Below, piece after piece: positions 14,378 to 22,165 of a DNA stretch of 44,687 nucleotides (positions are counted from its first letter, which is position 1; every line of letters begins with the position of its first letter). The notes under the pieces are model-generated. The model did no database searches. It was not told the DNA's origin and was given only the letters and a program-made list of their open reading frames with translations. The DNA comes from a bacterium (GTDB lineage: Bacteria; Planctomycetota; J058; JAJDCP01): assembly GCA_030428695.1 (NCBI GenBank), contig JAUIEM010000013.1, positions 1 through 44,687 on the forward strand. The letters are read 5' to 3'. A program made the position numbers and the translations under genes.

Positions 14378-15148
14378 TCAGCGGGAGCGGATGCGGCGTC
14401 GCGGGACGCCGCGCGCGCTGCTGCCGCGGCGGGTTCCGCTCGTCACCCGCCGACGGGCGAGCTTGCGACCGCTCGAGGGCGCGCCGCGGCGCTCCGCGCT
14501 CGGCTTCTTCCGTCGCTTCGTCTGCTCTTCGAGGGTGGCGGGGAAGAGCTCTCCGGCGAGCTCGACGAGCTGGCCGATGATGCGCTCGAGCTTGCGGTTG
14601 TCCTCGATCCAGTCCGCGTGCTCGAAGCACAGCCCGTCGTCGTCCACGCCGACGTGGCCGTGGCTGTCGACGAAGCGCTTCAGGCCGCGCAGCAGCGAGG
14701 CGGGGAAGCGGTTGCGCACCGAGCGGGCGCGGCGGGCGGAGAGGATGAAGGCCTCGTCGAAGGCGCGGTCCCCGAGGCGGACGGTGCTCTTCAGCACGCT
14801 GCCGAGCTTGTTGACCAGGGTGCGCGGGGTGATCTGCAGGCCGAGGCGCAGGCTCTCGGGGAAGGCGACGGTGATGCGGGTGAACTCGATCTCGGTGCGG
14901 CCGCTGCGCTGGATGAACATGTCGACATCGACCCCGAAGCCCCGGTAGAGGCCGTCCATCACCACCCGGCCGGGGGAGCGGCGGGTGCGCAGGCCGAGCT
15001 TGCGACCGAGCACCGCGCGCTTCTGGGCGATCTTCTTGCGCTTCTGGGAGACGTAGATCAGGTAGGCGATCACGCCGCTGGCCGCGGCGAGCAGCGCGAC
15101 CCATTCGAGGGGTCCGCGCGGGCCGGCGGCGAGGATGGGGTCGAACAT
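14378..15148 (-). CDS. Membrane-anchored protein with Arg-rich tail, unknown function
   Basis: 256 residues. One N-terminal membrane helix (about 13-33, PLEWVALLAAASGVIAYLIYV) is followed by a basic stop-transfer stretch (SQKRKKIAQKR), so the bulk should be cytoplasmic. The soluble part has a beta-rich region (VVMDGLYRGFGVDVDMFIQRSG, IEFTRITVAFPE) and a conserved-looking GVDDDGLCFEHADW. The last 45 residues are mostly Arg, Ser and Pro, and could bind nucleic acid or an acidic membrane surface. GGAGG precedes the ATG by 8 nt. Not recognised as any named family. Confidence 0.72.
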   Translation of the reverse strand: MFDPILAAGPRGPLEWVALLAAASGVIAYLIYVSQKRKKIAQKRAVLGRKLGLRTRRSPGRVVMDGLYRGFGVDVDMFIQRSGRTEIEFTRITVAFPESLRLGLQITPRTLVNKLGSVLKSTVRLGDRAFDEAFILSARRARSVRNRFPASLLRGLKRFVDSHGHVGVDDDGLCFEHADWIEDNRKLERIIGQLVELAGELFPATLEEQTKRRKKPSAERRGAPSSGRKLARRRVTSGTRRGSSARGVPRRRIRSR

Positions 15149-15366
15149 CGGGGAGTCCTCCGTGTCGTGTTGCGCCTTGAGCAGAGGAAGCGCCGGAGGG
15201 GGAACAGCTCTCGTCGATTTTTCAGGGAACGGGGCGCGCGCGCAGCCCTGGCGCAAGCGAGAGAAGCTCCGGGCGGAGGGCGAGGTCGAGCGGCTGCGCG
15301 ACGCCCTCGCCCGCGCCGAGGGTGCGCGCCCTCGCCCGCGAGCTCGAGGAGCGCTCGGGCTGCGGC
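15149..15366. other. Gap with possible remnant coding sequence
   Basis: 218 nt. On the plus strand two reading frames together spell a coiled-coil-like peptide (EVERLRDALARAEG, then RALARELEERSG after a frameshift near 15320). This may be decayed sequence or chance in GC-rich DNA. Confidence 0.2.
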
Positions 15367-16164
15367 TCACTCGCCGACGGGAGCTTCCGGTCCCTCGCCG
15401 AGCAGCGTGTCGAGCAGGGCGGAGGCCGAGGCCGGCGTCGAACCGGTCACCTCGAGGTAGACCCGCTCGAGGTCGGCGTCGGGGATGCCGACCTCGGCGC
15501 GCAGCTCCTCGAGGTCGCCGACCGCGAGCAGCTTGCCGCGGTGCAGGATGGCGAAGCGCTGGCAGGTCTTCGCGATGAACTCGAGGATGTGCGAGGAGAC
15601 CAGCAGGCTGCGGCCGCGCTTCGTCCACTCCTGCAGGATGTCCCGGAACAGCGTGATGCTCGGCGGGTCGAGGCCGTTGGTCGGCTCGTCGAGCAGCATC
15701 AGCGGCGCGTCGGAGATCAGACAGCTCGCCAGCGCGGCCTTCCGCCGCATGCCCGTCGAGTAGCTGCCGAGGGCGCGGTGCCCGTCCTCGCCGAGGCCGA
15801 GGTGGGCGAGCAGGCGCTCGGTCTTGGCCGGCACATCCGCGACCTGGCGCAGACCGGCGACGAAATCGAGCAGCTCGACGGCGGACAGGTCCGGGTACAG
15901 GCTCGCGCTCTCGGGCAGGTAGGCGAGCTTGCGCCGCGCGCCGACCGGGTCGCTGCGCATCGCGACCCCGCCGAGCTGCACCTCCCCGGCATCGGGCTGC
16001 AGCAGGCCGACGATGATGCGGTTGAGCGTCGTCTTCCCGGAGCCGTTCGCGCCGAGCAGCCCGAAGGCCTCGCCGGGCCGCACCTCGAGCGAGACCCCGT
16101 CGAGGGCCGTGCAGTCCCCGAAGCGCTTGACGATGTCGTGGACGACCAGCGGAAGGGCGGGCAT
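15367..16164 (-). CDS. ABC transporter ATP-binding protein (ABC-2 type)
   Basis: 265 residues. Walker A GANGSGKTT (38-46), signature YSTGM (135-139), Walker B LMLLDEP (155-161), D-loop NGLD and switch histidine SSHIL. The YLPE at the Q-loop and the overall length match ABC-2/export ATPases (CcmA/NatA-like). The start overlaps the stop of the STAS-fusion gene by one base (TGATG), so the two are translationally coupled. No permease gene lies next to it on either side, so the membrane partner is elsewhere or the ATPase acts differently. GGAAGGG-like purines are weakly visible before the start. Confidence 0.92.
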   Translation of the reverse strand: MPALPLVVHDIVKRFGDCTALDGVSLEVRPGEAFGLLGANGSGKTTLNRIIVGLLQPDAGEVQLGGVAMRSDPVGARRKLAYLPESASLYPDLSAVELLDFVAGLRQVADVPAKTERLLAHLGLGEDGHRALGSYSTGMRRKAALASCLISDAPLMLLDEPTNGLDPPSITLFRDILQEWTKRGRSLLVSSHILEFIAKTCQRFAILHRGKLLAVGDLEELRAEVGIPDADLERVYLEVTGSTPASASALLDTLLGEGPEAPVGE

Positions 16165-17138
16165 CAGCGCGTCTTGAACAGGCGGAACAGGTTGCCGCCC
16201 TTGGGATGGGGGCGGATCTCGAACTCGTCGAGCACGCGCCGCACCGAGGCGAAGTAGCTGTTGACGCGCACCGGGTCGAGGCGCTGACCGTAGTCGGAGA
16301 TCTTGATCTCCATGCCGCGGCCGTTGGTCGAGACCAGGACGTGGTAGATCGAGCGCGGGTCGTTCTTGTACACCAGGCTGCTCAGACCGCTCGTCACGTC
16401 GTGCAGGGCGCGCTTGATCGCGTCGACCTTCGCCCCCGGCCCGAACAGCCGGGTCGCGAGGACGGAGACCAGCGCGCTCAGACCCTCGGCGGCTTCCGCG
16501 GTACACGGCACCGAGACCTGCACCGGCTGGGCGCCTTCCGGAGCCGCGAAGCTCTGCCCGCCGCTCTCGCTGACCGTGACCAGCATGTAGCAGCGCGGGC
16601 AGAGGTAGGCGCCCGGCCCGGTGAACTCGAGCGGCGTGCCGCACTGCTGGCAGTCGGCGACGACCGGGAAGCGCGGCTTGCCGCCGCTCGGGGCCGACTG
16701 CGCAGGAGCGGGAGCGCGGGAGGGCTCGGGGCTCGGCCGCGCGGGGGCGCGCTCCGCCGGCTTCGGCGCCTCGGGCTTCGGGCCGGACTTCAGCGAGGCG
16801 AGGGCCGACTTCACGTCGGCGGCGATCTCGAAGAAGACGTGCAGCCCGAGCATCTCGATGACGATCTTGACCTTCGGCGGCACGCGGATCAGCGCGAGCC
16901 CGCCGTTGACACCGCGGAACACGTCCCGGAACTTGACCAGCGCGCCGAGGCCGGTCGAGTTGACGTAGCGCACGCTGTTCATGTCGAGGATGAGGAACTT
17001 CACCCCGCGCTCGCTCGCCCCGGTCAGCGTGTTCTGGAACTCGGTGACCGTCGAGCCGTCGATCACGCCGCTGACCTGCGCCACGACGGTGGAGTCATCG
17101 CCGTCCAGGGTGTTGAACTGGATGTCCAGACCGGCCAT
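16164..17138 (-). CDS. STAS domain - zinc ribbon - HATPase-like fusion
   Basis: 324 residues. Residues 1-112 are a STAS/anti-sigma-factor antagonist domain with the phosphorylatable serine in YVNSTGLGALV (Ser61). A Pro/Ala linker (115-155) leads to a zinc ribbon with Cys163, Cys166, Cys180 and Cys183. The C-terminal 120 residues (VPCTAEAAEGLSALVSVLA, DVTSGLSSLVYKND, EIKISDYGQRLDP, KGGNLFRLF) resemble an RsbW-type serine-kinase ATPase fold, though the boxes are weak. This combines partner-switch antagonist and kinase-like parts in one chain. AGGAG precedes the ATG. Likely regulates a sigma factor or phosphatase; the target is unknown. Confidence 0.8.
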   Translation of the reverse strand: MAGLDIQFNTLDGDDSTVVAQVSGVIDGSTVTEFQNTLTGASERGVKFLILDMNSVRYVNSTGLGALVKFRDVFRGVNGGLALIRVPPKVKIVIEMLGLHVFFEIAADVKSALASLKSGPKPEAPKPAERAPARPSPEPSRAPAPAQSAPSGGKPRFPVVADCQQCGTPLEFTGPGAYLCPRCYMLVTVSESGGQSFAAPEGAQPVQVSVPCTAEAAEGLSALVSVLATRLFGPGAKVDAIKRALHDVTSGLSSLVYKNDPRSIYHVLVSTNGRGMEIKISDYGQRLDPVRVNSYFASVRRVLDEFEIRPHPKGGNLFRLFKTR

Positions 17139-17185
17139 AGAGGGCTCCTGCGTTGACCAAAACCGGGGGATCGACGTGAGAACGT

Positions 17186-17213
17186 ATTGTAGAACCCCCC
17201 CTCTAAATGTCAA
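17186..17213 (-). promoter_or_regulatory. Consensus-like promoter of the STAS-fusion/ABC operon
   Basis: Minus-strand TTGACA, 16 nt, TACAAT, about 50 nt upstream of the ATG at 17138. It is the closest match to the sigma-70 consensus in the window and lies in a locally A/T-rich stretch. Confidence 0.75.
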
Positions 17214-17331
17214 ACCACCGCGCCCGCGCAGGCGAAGCGCTCCATGGCCGTGCGGCACGCGGCCGTCCGAGTGAGGCAGCCCGCGGCCGGAAGCGCCCGC
17301 CACGCCCGCCTCCCCGGGCCGTGCCATGGAT

Positions 17332-17359
17332 TTGCGAGGCGTCCGGGGCTCTGTTAGAC
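17332..17359 (+). promoter_or_regulatory. Promoter of the KKPVPKT-repeat protein gene
   Basis: TTGCGA, 16 nt, TTAGAC, giving a start about 90 nt before the ATG at 17455. It uses the same TTGNNN-N16 layout as the other candidates in this window. Confidence 0.5.
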
Positions 17360-17454
17360 TCCGGACAGTACGGAGCACGGTTCCGGGCGGTGTCGACAGC
17401 AGTCGCCGATCTCCACGGTCAGCCGCACGCGCCCGTCCGTACCGGAGGTGAGCC

Positions 17455-19554
17455 ATGGGCTGGATCTTTGGGAAGAAGAAGAAGGCCGAGCCCGAAGAAC
17501 CGCAACCTGCCGGCCCCCCGCAGCCGCAGATCCTGTTCTCCGGCGACGGCATCCCGACCCAGCCCAACGTCTTCAACCGCGCGCCCGGAGAGGGCATGGC
17601 CAAGCCGCTGACCGCCGAGAACTTCGACGGCCAGAGCGCGGTGGAAGAGCTCGAGTCAGGCTACGTCAGCGCCCCGACCCTGATGGACCCCGCCCTCGGC
17701 GGCCAGGTGCTGCACCGCGCCCCGCCGACTCCCGGCGCGCCGCCCCCGCCGCCGGGCTCGGCCGCGCCCTGGGCCGAGGCCCAGGTCGGGCAGCCGCCGT
17801 CCGCGGTCAACCTCAGCCCGGGCATGCTGGTCGGGCAGGCGCCCCCGAAGAAGAAACCCGTCCCCAAGACCATCGTGATGGACCTTCCGCCGAAGGTGAA
17901 GAAGAAGCCCGTCCCCAAGACCGTCGTGATGGACGCGGCGAGCGCCGGCATCGCGACGGCGGCCGCGGGCAAGAAGCGGCCGGTCGCGAAGACGATCGTG
18001 ATGACACCGGATGCCGTGCCGATGCCTCCGCCGATCGCCAAGAAGAAGCCCGTCCCCAAGACCATCGTGATGGACCCCTCGAGCGCCGCGGCACCTCCTC
18101 CGCCGCCGCTCAAGAAGAAGCCCGTCCCCAAGACCCAGCTCTTCGACCCCAGCTCCGCCGGCGCGCCGCCGCCTCCTCCGCCCCCGGCGCAGAAGCGCCC
18201 GGTCCCCAAGACCCAGCTCTTCGATCCCAGCGCCGCGGGCGCTCCTCCGCCTGCTCCGCCGCCGGTGAAGAAGAAGCCGGTCCCCAAGACGATGCTGTTC
18301 GACGCGGGCGCGGCCGCCGCGCCGCCGCCGCCTCCTCCTCCGCCGGCGAAGAAGCCCGTCCCCAAGACCCAGCTCTTCGACCCCAGCGCCGCGATGGCCC
18401 CTCCGCCGCCACCGCCTCCGCCAGCGAAGAAGCCCGTCCCCAAGACCGTGCTCTTCGACGCCGGCGCGCCGCCCTCTTCGACGCCGCCGCCGCCCGCGCC
18501 GCCGGTGAAGAAGAAGCCGGTCCCGAAGACCCAGCTCTTCGACCCCAGCGCCGCGATGGCGCCGCCGCCCGCGGCGCGGGTCCCGGTGCCGAAGACGCCG
18601 CTGTTCGACGCGGCCGCCGCGACGCCGCCACCTCCGGGGCTTCCGCCGGCACGTCCCGCGCCGCCGCCGCCAGCGCCGCCGCCGCCCGCGCCCTCGCTTC
18701 CGAAGCGGGTCGAGTTCGACACCGGCCAGCTGAGCCAGGCCGACCAGAAAACCCAGGCCGCGCGGCCCGTCGCTCCGATCACTGGCAGGGTCGGCCCGGT
18801 GACGGCCCGCGCCCCCGCGGCGCGCCCACCCGCCGCCCTACCGTCGGCGGCTCCGTCGGCGGCCGATGCGAGGCAGAAGACCATGCGCCTGAGCGCCGAA
18901 GACCGCGAACGCCCCAGCGCGCGGGTTCCCGCGCCGCTCTCCGACAAGCAGAAGCAGCTCGCCGCCTCGCTGCTCTCGGCAGGTGTGGTCACCCAGGAGT
19001 TCCTGTCCGCGCAGCTCAAGAAGGCCGGACGCCAGGCTGGCGCCCTCGGCAAGGCCCTGTTGCAGTCCGGCTACGTCAAGGAGGACGACATCCTCGCGAT
19101 CCTCGTCCGCCAGCACAAGATCCCGAGCATCAAGATCGCGAAGACCAAGATCCCGCTCGACACCGTCGCCACCCTCCCCGAAGAGGTCGCGCGCAAGCAC
19201 AAGGCGATCGTGCTCGAACGCCTCGACGACCTGCTCGTCGTCGTGACCACCCAGCTCTTCAACGGCGACGCGATCGCCGCGCTGCGCAAGGAGACCGGCT
19301 GCAAGATCGCGATGATCGCCTGCAAGGACGCGCCCGCCTTCGAAGCCGCCCTCGACGACTTCTACGGCCGCCTGCGCAAGTCGAGCCAGCTGACGAAGCC
19401 CGCCCCCGCCGACGGGACGGCGACTCCCGCGCTGCGCGCGGTCGCGGTCAGGGAGCGGGTGCGGCCGGCGAAGACCTGCGTGCCCGATCTCGGCGCCCAG
19501 TACGACAGCCTGTTCGCCAGCGCCGGCCCGGTGCGGGCGGCGGCCCGCTTCTAG
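17455..19554 (+). CDS. GspE-N (MshEN) domain protein with KKPVPKT repeats
   Basis: 699 residues. The N-terminus is MGWIFGKKKKAEPEEP. Residues about 130-395 carry eleven repeats of the form KKKPVPKT-x-[VL]-[MF]-D followed by Pro/Ala-rich spacers. After another disordered stretch, residues about 495-645 form a type II secretion GspE N-terminal (MshEN-like) domain: LLSAGVVTQEFLSAQL, GALGKALLQSGYVKEDDILAIL, then VATLPEEVARKHKAIVL. No ATPase domain is present, so it cannot itself power a pilus or secretion system. Each repeat offers one Thr in a basic setting, a plausible target for the window's Ser/Thr kinases, but this is speculation. GGAGG precedes the ATG. MshEN domains can bind cyclic-di-GMP. 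Confidence 0.85.
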   Translation: MGWIFGKKKKAEPEEPQPAGPPQPQILFSGDGIPTQPNVFNRAPGEGMAKPLTAENFDGQSAVEELESGYVSAPTLMDPALGGQVLHRAPPTPGAPPPPPGSAAPWAEAQVGQPPSAVNLSPGMLVGQAPPKKKPVPKTIVMDLPPKVKKKPVPKTVVMDAASAGIATAAAGKKRPVAKTIVMTPDAVPMPPPIAKKKPVPKTIVMDPSSAAAPPPPPLKKKPVPKTQLFDPSSAGAPPPPPPPAQKRPVPKTQLFDPSAAGAPPPAPPPVKKKPVPKTMLFDAGAAAAPPPPPPPPAKKPVPKTQLFDPSAAMAPPPPPPPPAKKPVPKTVLFDAGAPPSSTPPPPAPPVKKKPVPKTQLFDPSAAMAPPPAARVPVPKTPLFDAAAATPPPPGLPPARPAPPPPAPPPPAPSLPKRVEFDTGQLSQADQKTQAARPVAPITGRVGPVTARAPAARPPAALPSAAPSAADARQKTMRLSAEDRERPSARVPAPLSDKQKQLAASLLSAGVVTQEFLSAQLKKAGRQAGALGKALLQSGYVKEDDILAILVRQHKIPSIKIAKTKIPLDTVATLPEEVARKHKAIVLERLDDLLVVVTTQLFNGDAIAALRKETGCKIAMIACKDAPAFEAALDDFYGRLRKSSQLTKPAPADGTATPALRAVAVRERVRPAKTCVPDLGAQYDSLFASAGPVRAAARF
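17845..18640 (+). repeat. Eleven coding repeats, KKPVPKT type
   Basis: Codons for PVPKT recur about every 60-80 nt with near-identical DNA (CCCGTCCCCAAGACC), separated by CCG/CCT-rich spacers of varying length. Eight later copies have LFD after the Thr, the earlier ones VMD, which suggests two rounds of expansion. Confidence 0.8.
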
Positions 19555-19567
19555 AAGGGCTGGTCTT

Positions 19568-19873
19568 CTAGGAGCCTTCGTTCCGGCCCTTCCCAGCCCG
19601 CCGCAGCAGCCACTCTTCGAGGGGCCACGCGAGCAGCGTGCCGCCGATCATGCCCCAGGCGAGCCAGCGGGTGCCGAGCGTCGCGACCGCGACAAGCATG
19701 TGCCAGAAGGGATTGCCGTGGAACAGCCCGAGCACCGCCTCGAGCGAGCGGGCGTGATCGGCGTAGGCGACCAGGCCGAGGTACACCGCCCAGACCACGG
19801 CCAGCCGCACGAGCCAGCCCAGCCGCCGTCGCCGCGGGGAGGGCGGGAGCTTGGCCTTCGCGTCGGCGCTCAT
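19568..19873 (-). CDS. Small membrane protein
   Basis: 101 residues with a basic N-terminus (SPRRRRLGW), then two or three hydrophobic helices (about 20-38, 55-72 and 70-88). It is last in a three-gene operon, its ATG overlapping the stop of the upstream gene (ATGA). No family is recognised. It is probably a membrane partner of the preceding membrane-anchored protein. Confidence 0.7.
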   Translation of the reverse strand: MSADAKAKLPPSPRRRRLGWLVRLAVVWAVYLGLVAYADHARSLEAVLGLFHGNPFWHMLVAVATLGTRWLAWGMIGGTLLAWPLEEWLLRRAGKGRNEGS

Positions 19874-21051
19874 CGCGGCTCCTCCGGCACACCCATGCCC
19901 TCGAACCAGGGCCGGGCGGTCTGCATCGCGAGCAGGATCGCATCTCCGAGCATCGGCGAGGCGACGTAGTGACGCGCGCCGCCGGAGTCACGCGAGATGC
20001 CGAACAGCTCCGCGAGGCTGAGCAGCCCGCCGAGCAGCGCCTCGTCGCCGTGCCAGCGGGCGCCCGCGATGCTGAAGCCGCTCGCCGACACGCCCCAGAC
20101 CAGCACCGGACCGGAGTCGATGTCGCCGAAGCCGGCCGCGGGATCGTCGGCGGTCCACTCCCGCACGCCGGCGAAAGGGCCGAGGCGGCCGGCGAGATGG
20201 GTCTTGAGCAGGTCGAACTGCGCGGCGGCGAAGGCGCGGTCGAGCATCGGCAGGAAGTAGCTGTGCCAGCCCGCCGCGGACCCGCGCCCGCGCTGGAGCG
20301 GCTGCCCGGAGGAGTAGTCGATGCCGAACACGATCAGCCCGGTGTGCGGATCGAGCAGGTGCTTCTTCGTGTAGAACAGGTAGCTGTCGATCGCCCCCTG
20401 GTAGCCGCCCCCGAAGACCTCGTCCGCGACCGCCAGCGAAGCGACGGCGACGATGTTGTCGCAGGTGTAGATCTCGAGCGGATAGGTCTCGACGTGGTGG
20501 TGGGGCATCGCCGCCATGCGCCGCGCGATGGCCCGCGACACGTCCTCGTGCAGCGAGCCGAAGCGCTCTCCGCCGAGCAGCCGGTAGGCGCCGAGCAGCA
20601 GGTTGAGGTGGCCGAGGTAGCCGATGTGACCGCGCGGCTCGTGCAGGCTGTCGAGGGCCGAGACCCCCCAGCTCAACGTGTCGAAGGCGGCGAGCTCGGG
20701 CTCGAGCAAGCGGTCGATGATCTCCTCGAGCAGCGCGACGGTCTCCTCCCTCGTGTCCGGCGCGTCGAGGGCGATCTGGGTCAGGGCGTAGCCGGCCATC
20801 GCGTAGCTGACGAAGGCGTACTCCCCCTTGAACAGGTCGTCCTCGGTGCCGATCGCCGCGGGCAGGACGTCCCCGGCCCGGATGCGCTCGGCCAGATACG
20901 CCCGGCGCAGACGCGCGTCCTCACAGGCGCCGCCCTCCGCGAGCAGCGGCTCGACGGAGACCGGCAGGAAGATCCCGATCGCGAGCACCGCGCCGAGCAC
21001 GAACACCGCCCGCACGACGAGCTTCCCTTTCCAGCCGAGCGCCGCGGCCAT
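19870..21051 (-). CDS. Membrane-anchored alpha/alpha-barrel-like protein
   Basis: 393 residues. One N-terminal membrane helix (about 12-30) is followed by an extracytoplasmic helical domain. Blocks such as EYAFVSYAMAGYALTQIAL, GHIGYLGHLNLLLGAYR, YPLEIYTCDNIVAVASLAVAD and GRGSAAGWHSYFLPML are spaced like an (alpha/alpha)6 barrel. They recall linalool dehydratase/isomerase-like proteins, but that assignment is tentative. It is the middle gene of an operon, starting 3 nt after the acyltransferase stop and overlapping the small membrane protein. It could act on a carbohydrate or lipid in the periplasm. Confidence 0.7.
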   Translation of the reverse strand: MAAALGWKGKLVVRAVFVLGAVLAIGIFLPVSVEPLLAEGGACEDARLRRAYLAERIRAGDVLPAAIGTEDDLFKGEYAFVSYAMAGYALTQIALDAPDTREETVALLEEIIDRLLEPELAAFDTLSWGVSALDSLHEPRGHIGYLGHLNLLLGAYRLLGGERFGSLHEDVSRAIARRMAAMPHHHVETYPLEIYTCDNIVAVASLAVADEVFGGGYQGAIDSYLFYTKKHLLDPHTGLIVFGIDYSSGQPLQRGRGSAAGWHSYFLPMLDRAFAAAQFDLLKTHLAGRLGPFAGVREWTADDPAAGFGDIDSGPVLVWGVSASGFSIAGARWHGDEALLGGLLSLAELFGISRDSGGARHYVASPMLGDAILLAMQTARPWFEGMGVPEEPR

Positions 21052-21054
21052 CGC

Positions 21055-21903
21055 TCAGCTCCCCGCCTGGGCCGCGCCGCGGGAGGCCACCGACGCGGCC
21101 GCGGGCGGCCCGTCGAGTCCGTCGAGCGACCAGGGGTTCTCGAGCACCCGGCGCAGGACCCGGGCGAGGTCGCCGGCCTGGGCCCCGTCGATGAAGCGGT
21201 GGTCGACGGTCGCGGTCAGGGTCAGCCGCTTCTGCACCACCACCTCGCCGTCGACCACCCGGGCCGCGTCGCGCAGCGCCCCGATCAGCAGGTAGACCGG
21301 CACCCGGGCGAAGGGCACCGGCGGGACGAAGCCCTCGTCGAGGCCGAACACCCCGACGTTGGTGATGATGCAGGCGCCGAAGGGGAAGGCCTCGAGCCCG
21401 AGCGCCGGCACGGAGAGCCCGAGCGCGCCCGTCACGTAGCCGCTGAGCTGCAGCAGCGGCCGGATCGCCCAGCTCGGCAGCCGGGCCAGCGGCGCCGTGC
21501 TGCGGTTGAAGGCGTCGTCCCGCCCGGTCGCCAGCCGCTTGGCGGCGCCGCGCAGCTCGCGCGCGATCGCGACCACGGGCTTCTCGTCGACCCGGCGCAG
21601 CTTCGCCTTGGCGAGGTTGCGCCCGCCCTGCAGCGAGACCAGGAAGCTGATGTCGACGGTGTCGTGCGGGACGTAGCGGCCGAAGCGCAGGTAGCCGTTC
21701 AGGCTCGGCACCTTCCGCAGCGCGAGCGCCGCAGCCTTCCCGACCAGGCTGGTCAGGGTGACCTTCTCACCGCTGGTCGCGCGCAGATGCTCGACGTAGG
21801 CGAGGATCTGGTCCGCGTTGACCGTCAGCTTTCCGTAGATGTTGCCCTCTCGCGGAGAGCTCCAGGTCGCGATCGCGATCTTCCGGCGCAGGCTCTGTCC
21901 CAT
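21055..21903 (-). CDS. Stand-alone 2-oxoacid dehydrogenase acyltransferase catalytic domain
   Basis: 282 residues. The catalytic motif DHRFIDG (234-240) is intact, including the active-site His235 and Asp239. The core is preceded by VDISFLVSL and a long insertion (about 115-165). Unlike true E2 subunits there is no lipoyl domain, peripheral-subunit-binding domain or linker, so it is not a normal pyruvate dehydrogenase component. A chloramphenicol-acetyltransferase-like trimer that acylates another substrate is possible. First gene of an operon with two membrane proteins. GAGGAGA precedes the ATG. Confidence 0.82.
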   Translation of the reverse strand: MGQSLRRKIAIATWSSPREGNIYGKLTVNADQILAYVEHLRATSGEKVTLTSLVGKAAALALRKVPSLNGYLRFGRYVPHDTVDISFLVSLQGGRNLAKAKLRRVDEKPVVAIARELRGAAKRLATGRDDAFNRSTAPLARLPSWAIRPLLQLSGYVTGALGLSVPALGLEAFPFGACIITNVGVFGLDEGFVPPVPFARVPVYLLIGALRDAARVVDGEVVVQKRLTLTATVDHRFIDGAQAGDLARVLRRVLENPWSLDGLDGPPAAASVASRGAAQAGS

Positions 21904-21940
21904 GGTCTCCTCGTTCCGCGGCAGGCGGCGCCGCGAGTCT

Positions 21941-21969
21941 ATCTTAGGGACTGGGGAGGACCAGGTCGA
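21941..21969 (-). promoter_or_regulatory. Possible promoter of the acyltransferase operon
   Basis: Minus-strand TCGACC, 17 nt, TAAGAT, about 40 nt before the ATG. The -10 is good and the -35 weak. Confidence 0.35.
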
Positions 21970-22144
21970 GGGCGCTGGCTCGAGCGCGCCGGGCCGGAGG
22001 GCTACCTGCCCGCGCTCGCCCGCGGCCGGGCGCTGATCGGGGAGGCGTGGGACAACCGCGGCAAGGGCCCGGCCCGGACGGTCGGGAACGGCGAAGCCGG
22101 AGCTCGACAGGCTGCTCGCCGTGCACCCGGAGCTCGCGGACTGA
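21955..22144 (+). pseudogene. Possible remnant of a C-terminal coding fragment
   Basis: Two plus-strand frames join into a plausible protein end: LERAGPEGYLPALARGRAL and GEAWDNRGKG in one frame, then KPELDRLLAVHPELAD with a stop at 22142-22144 in the next. A single-base shift near 22095 would restore continuity. There is no start or ribosome-binding site, so this is at most a decayed gene end. Confidence 0.25.
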
Positions 22145-22165
22145 GCGGGCGAGACCGCGGGCGGG

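Larger units (their letters stand above)
17139..17454. other. Divergent intergenic region, STAS-fusion and repeat protein
   Basis: 316 nt holding two back-to-back promoters (17186-17213 minus, 17332-17359 plus). The remainder is GC-rich and shows no gene. Confidence 0.5.

Noticed and set aside
17845..18640. CRISPR-like or noncoding repeat array
   Set aside because: The units vary in length by whole codons and stay in frame within a gene; they encode protein repeats.
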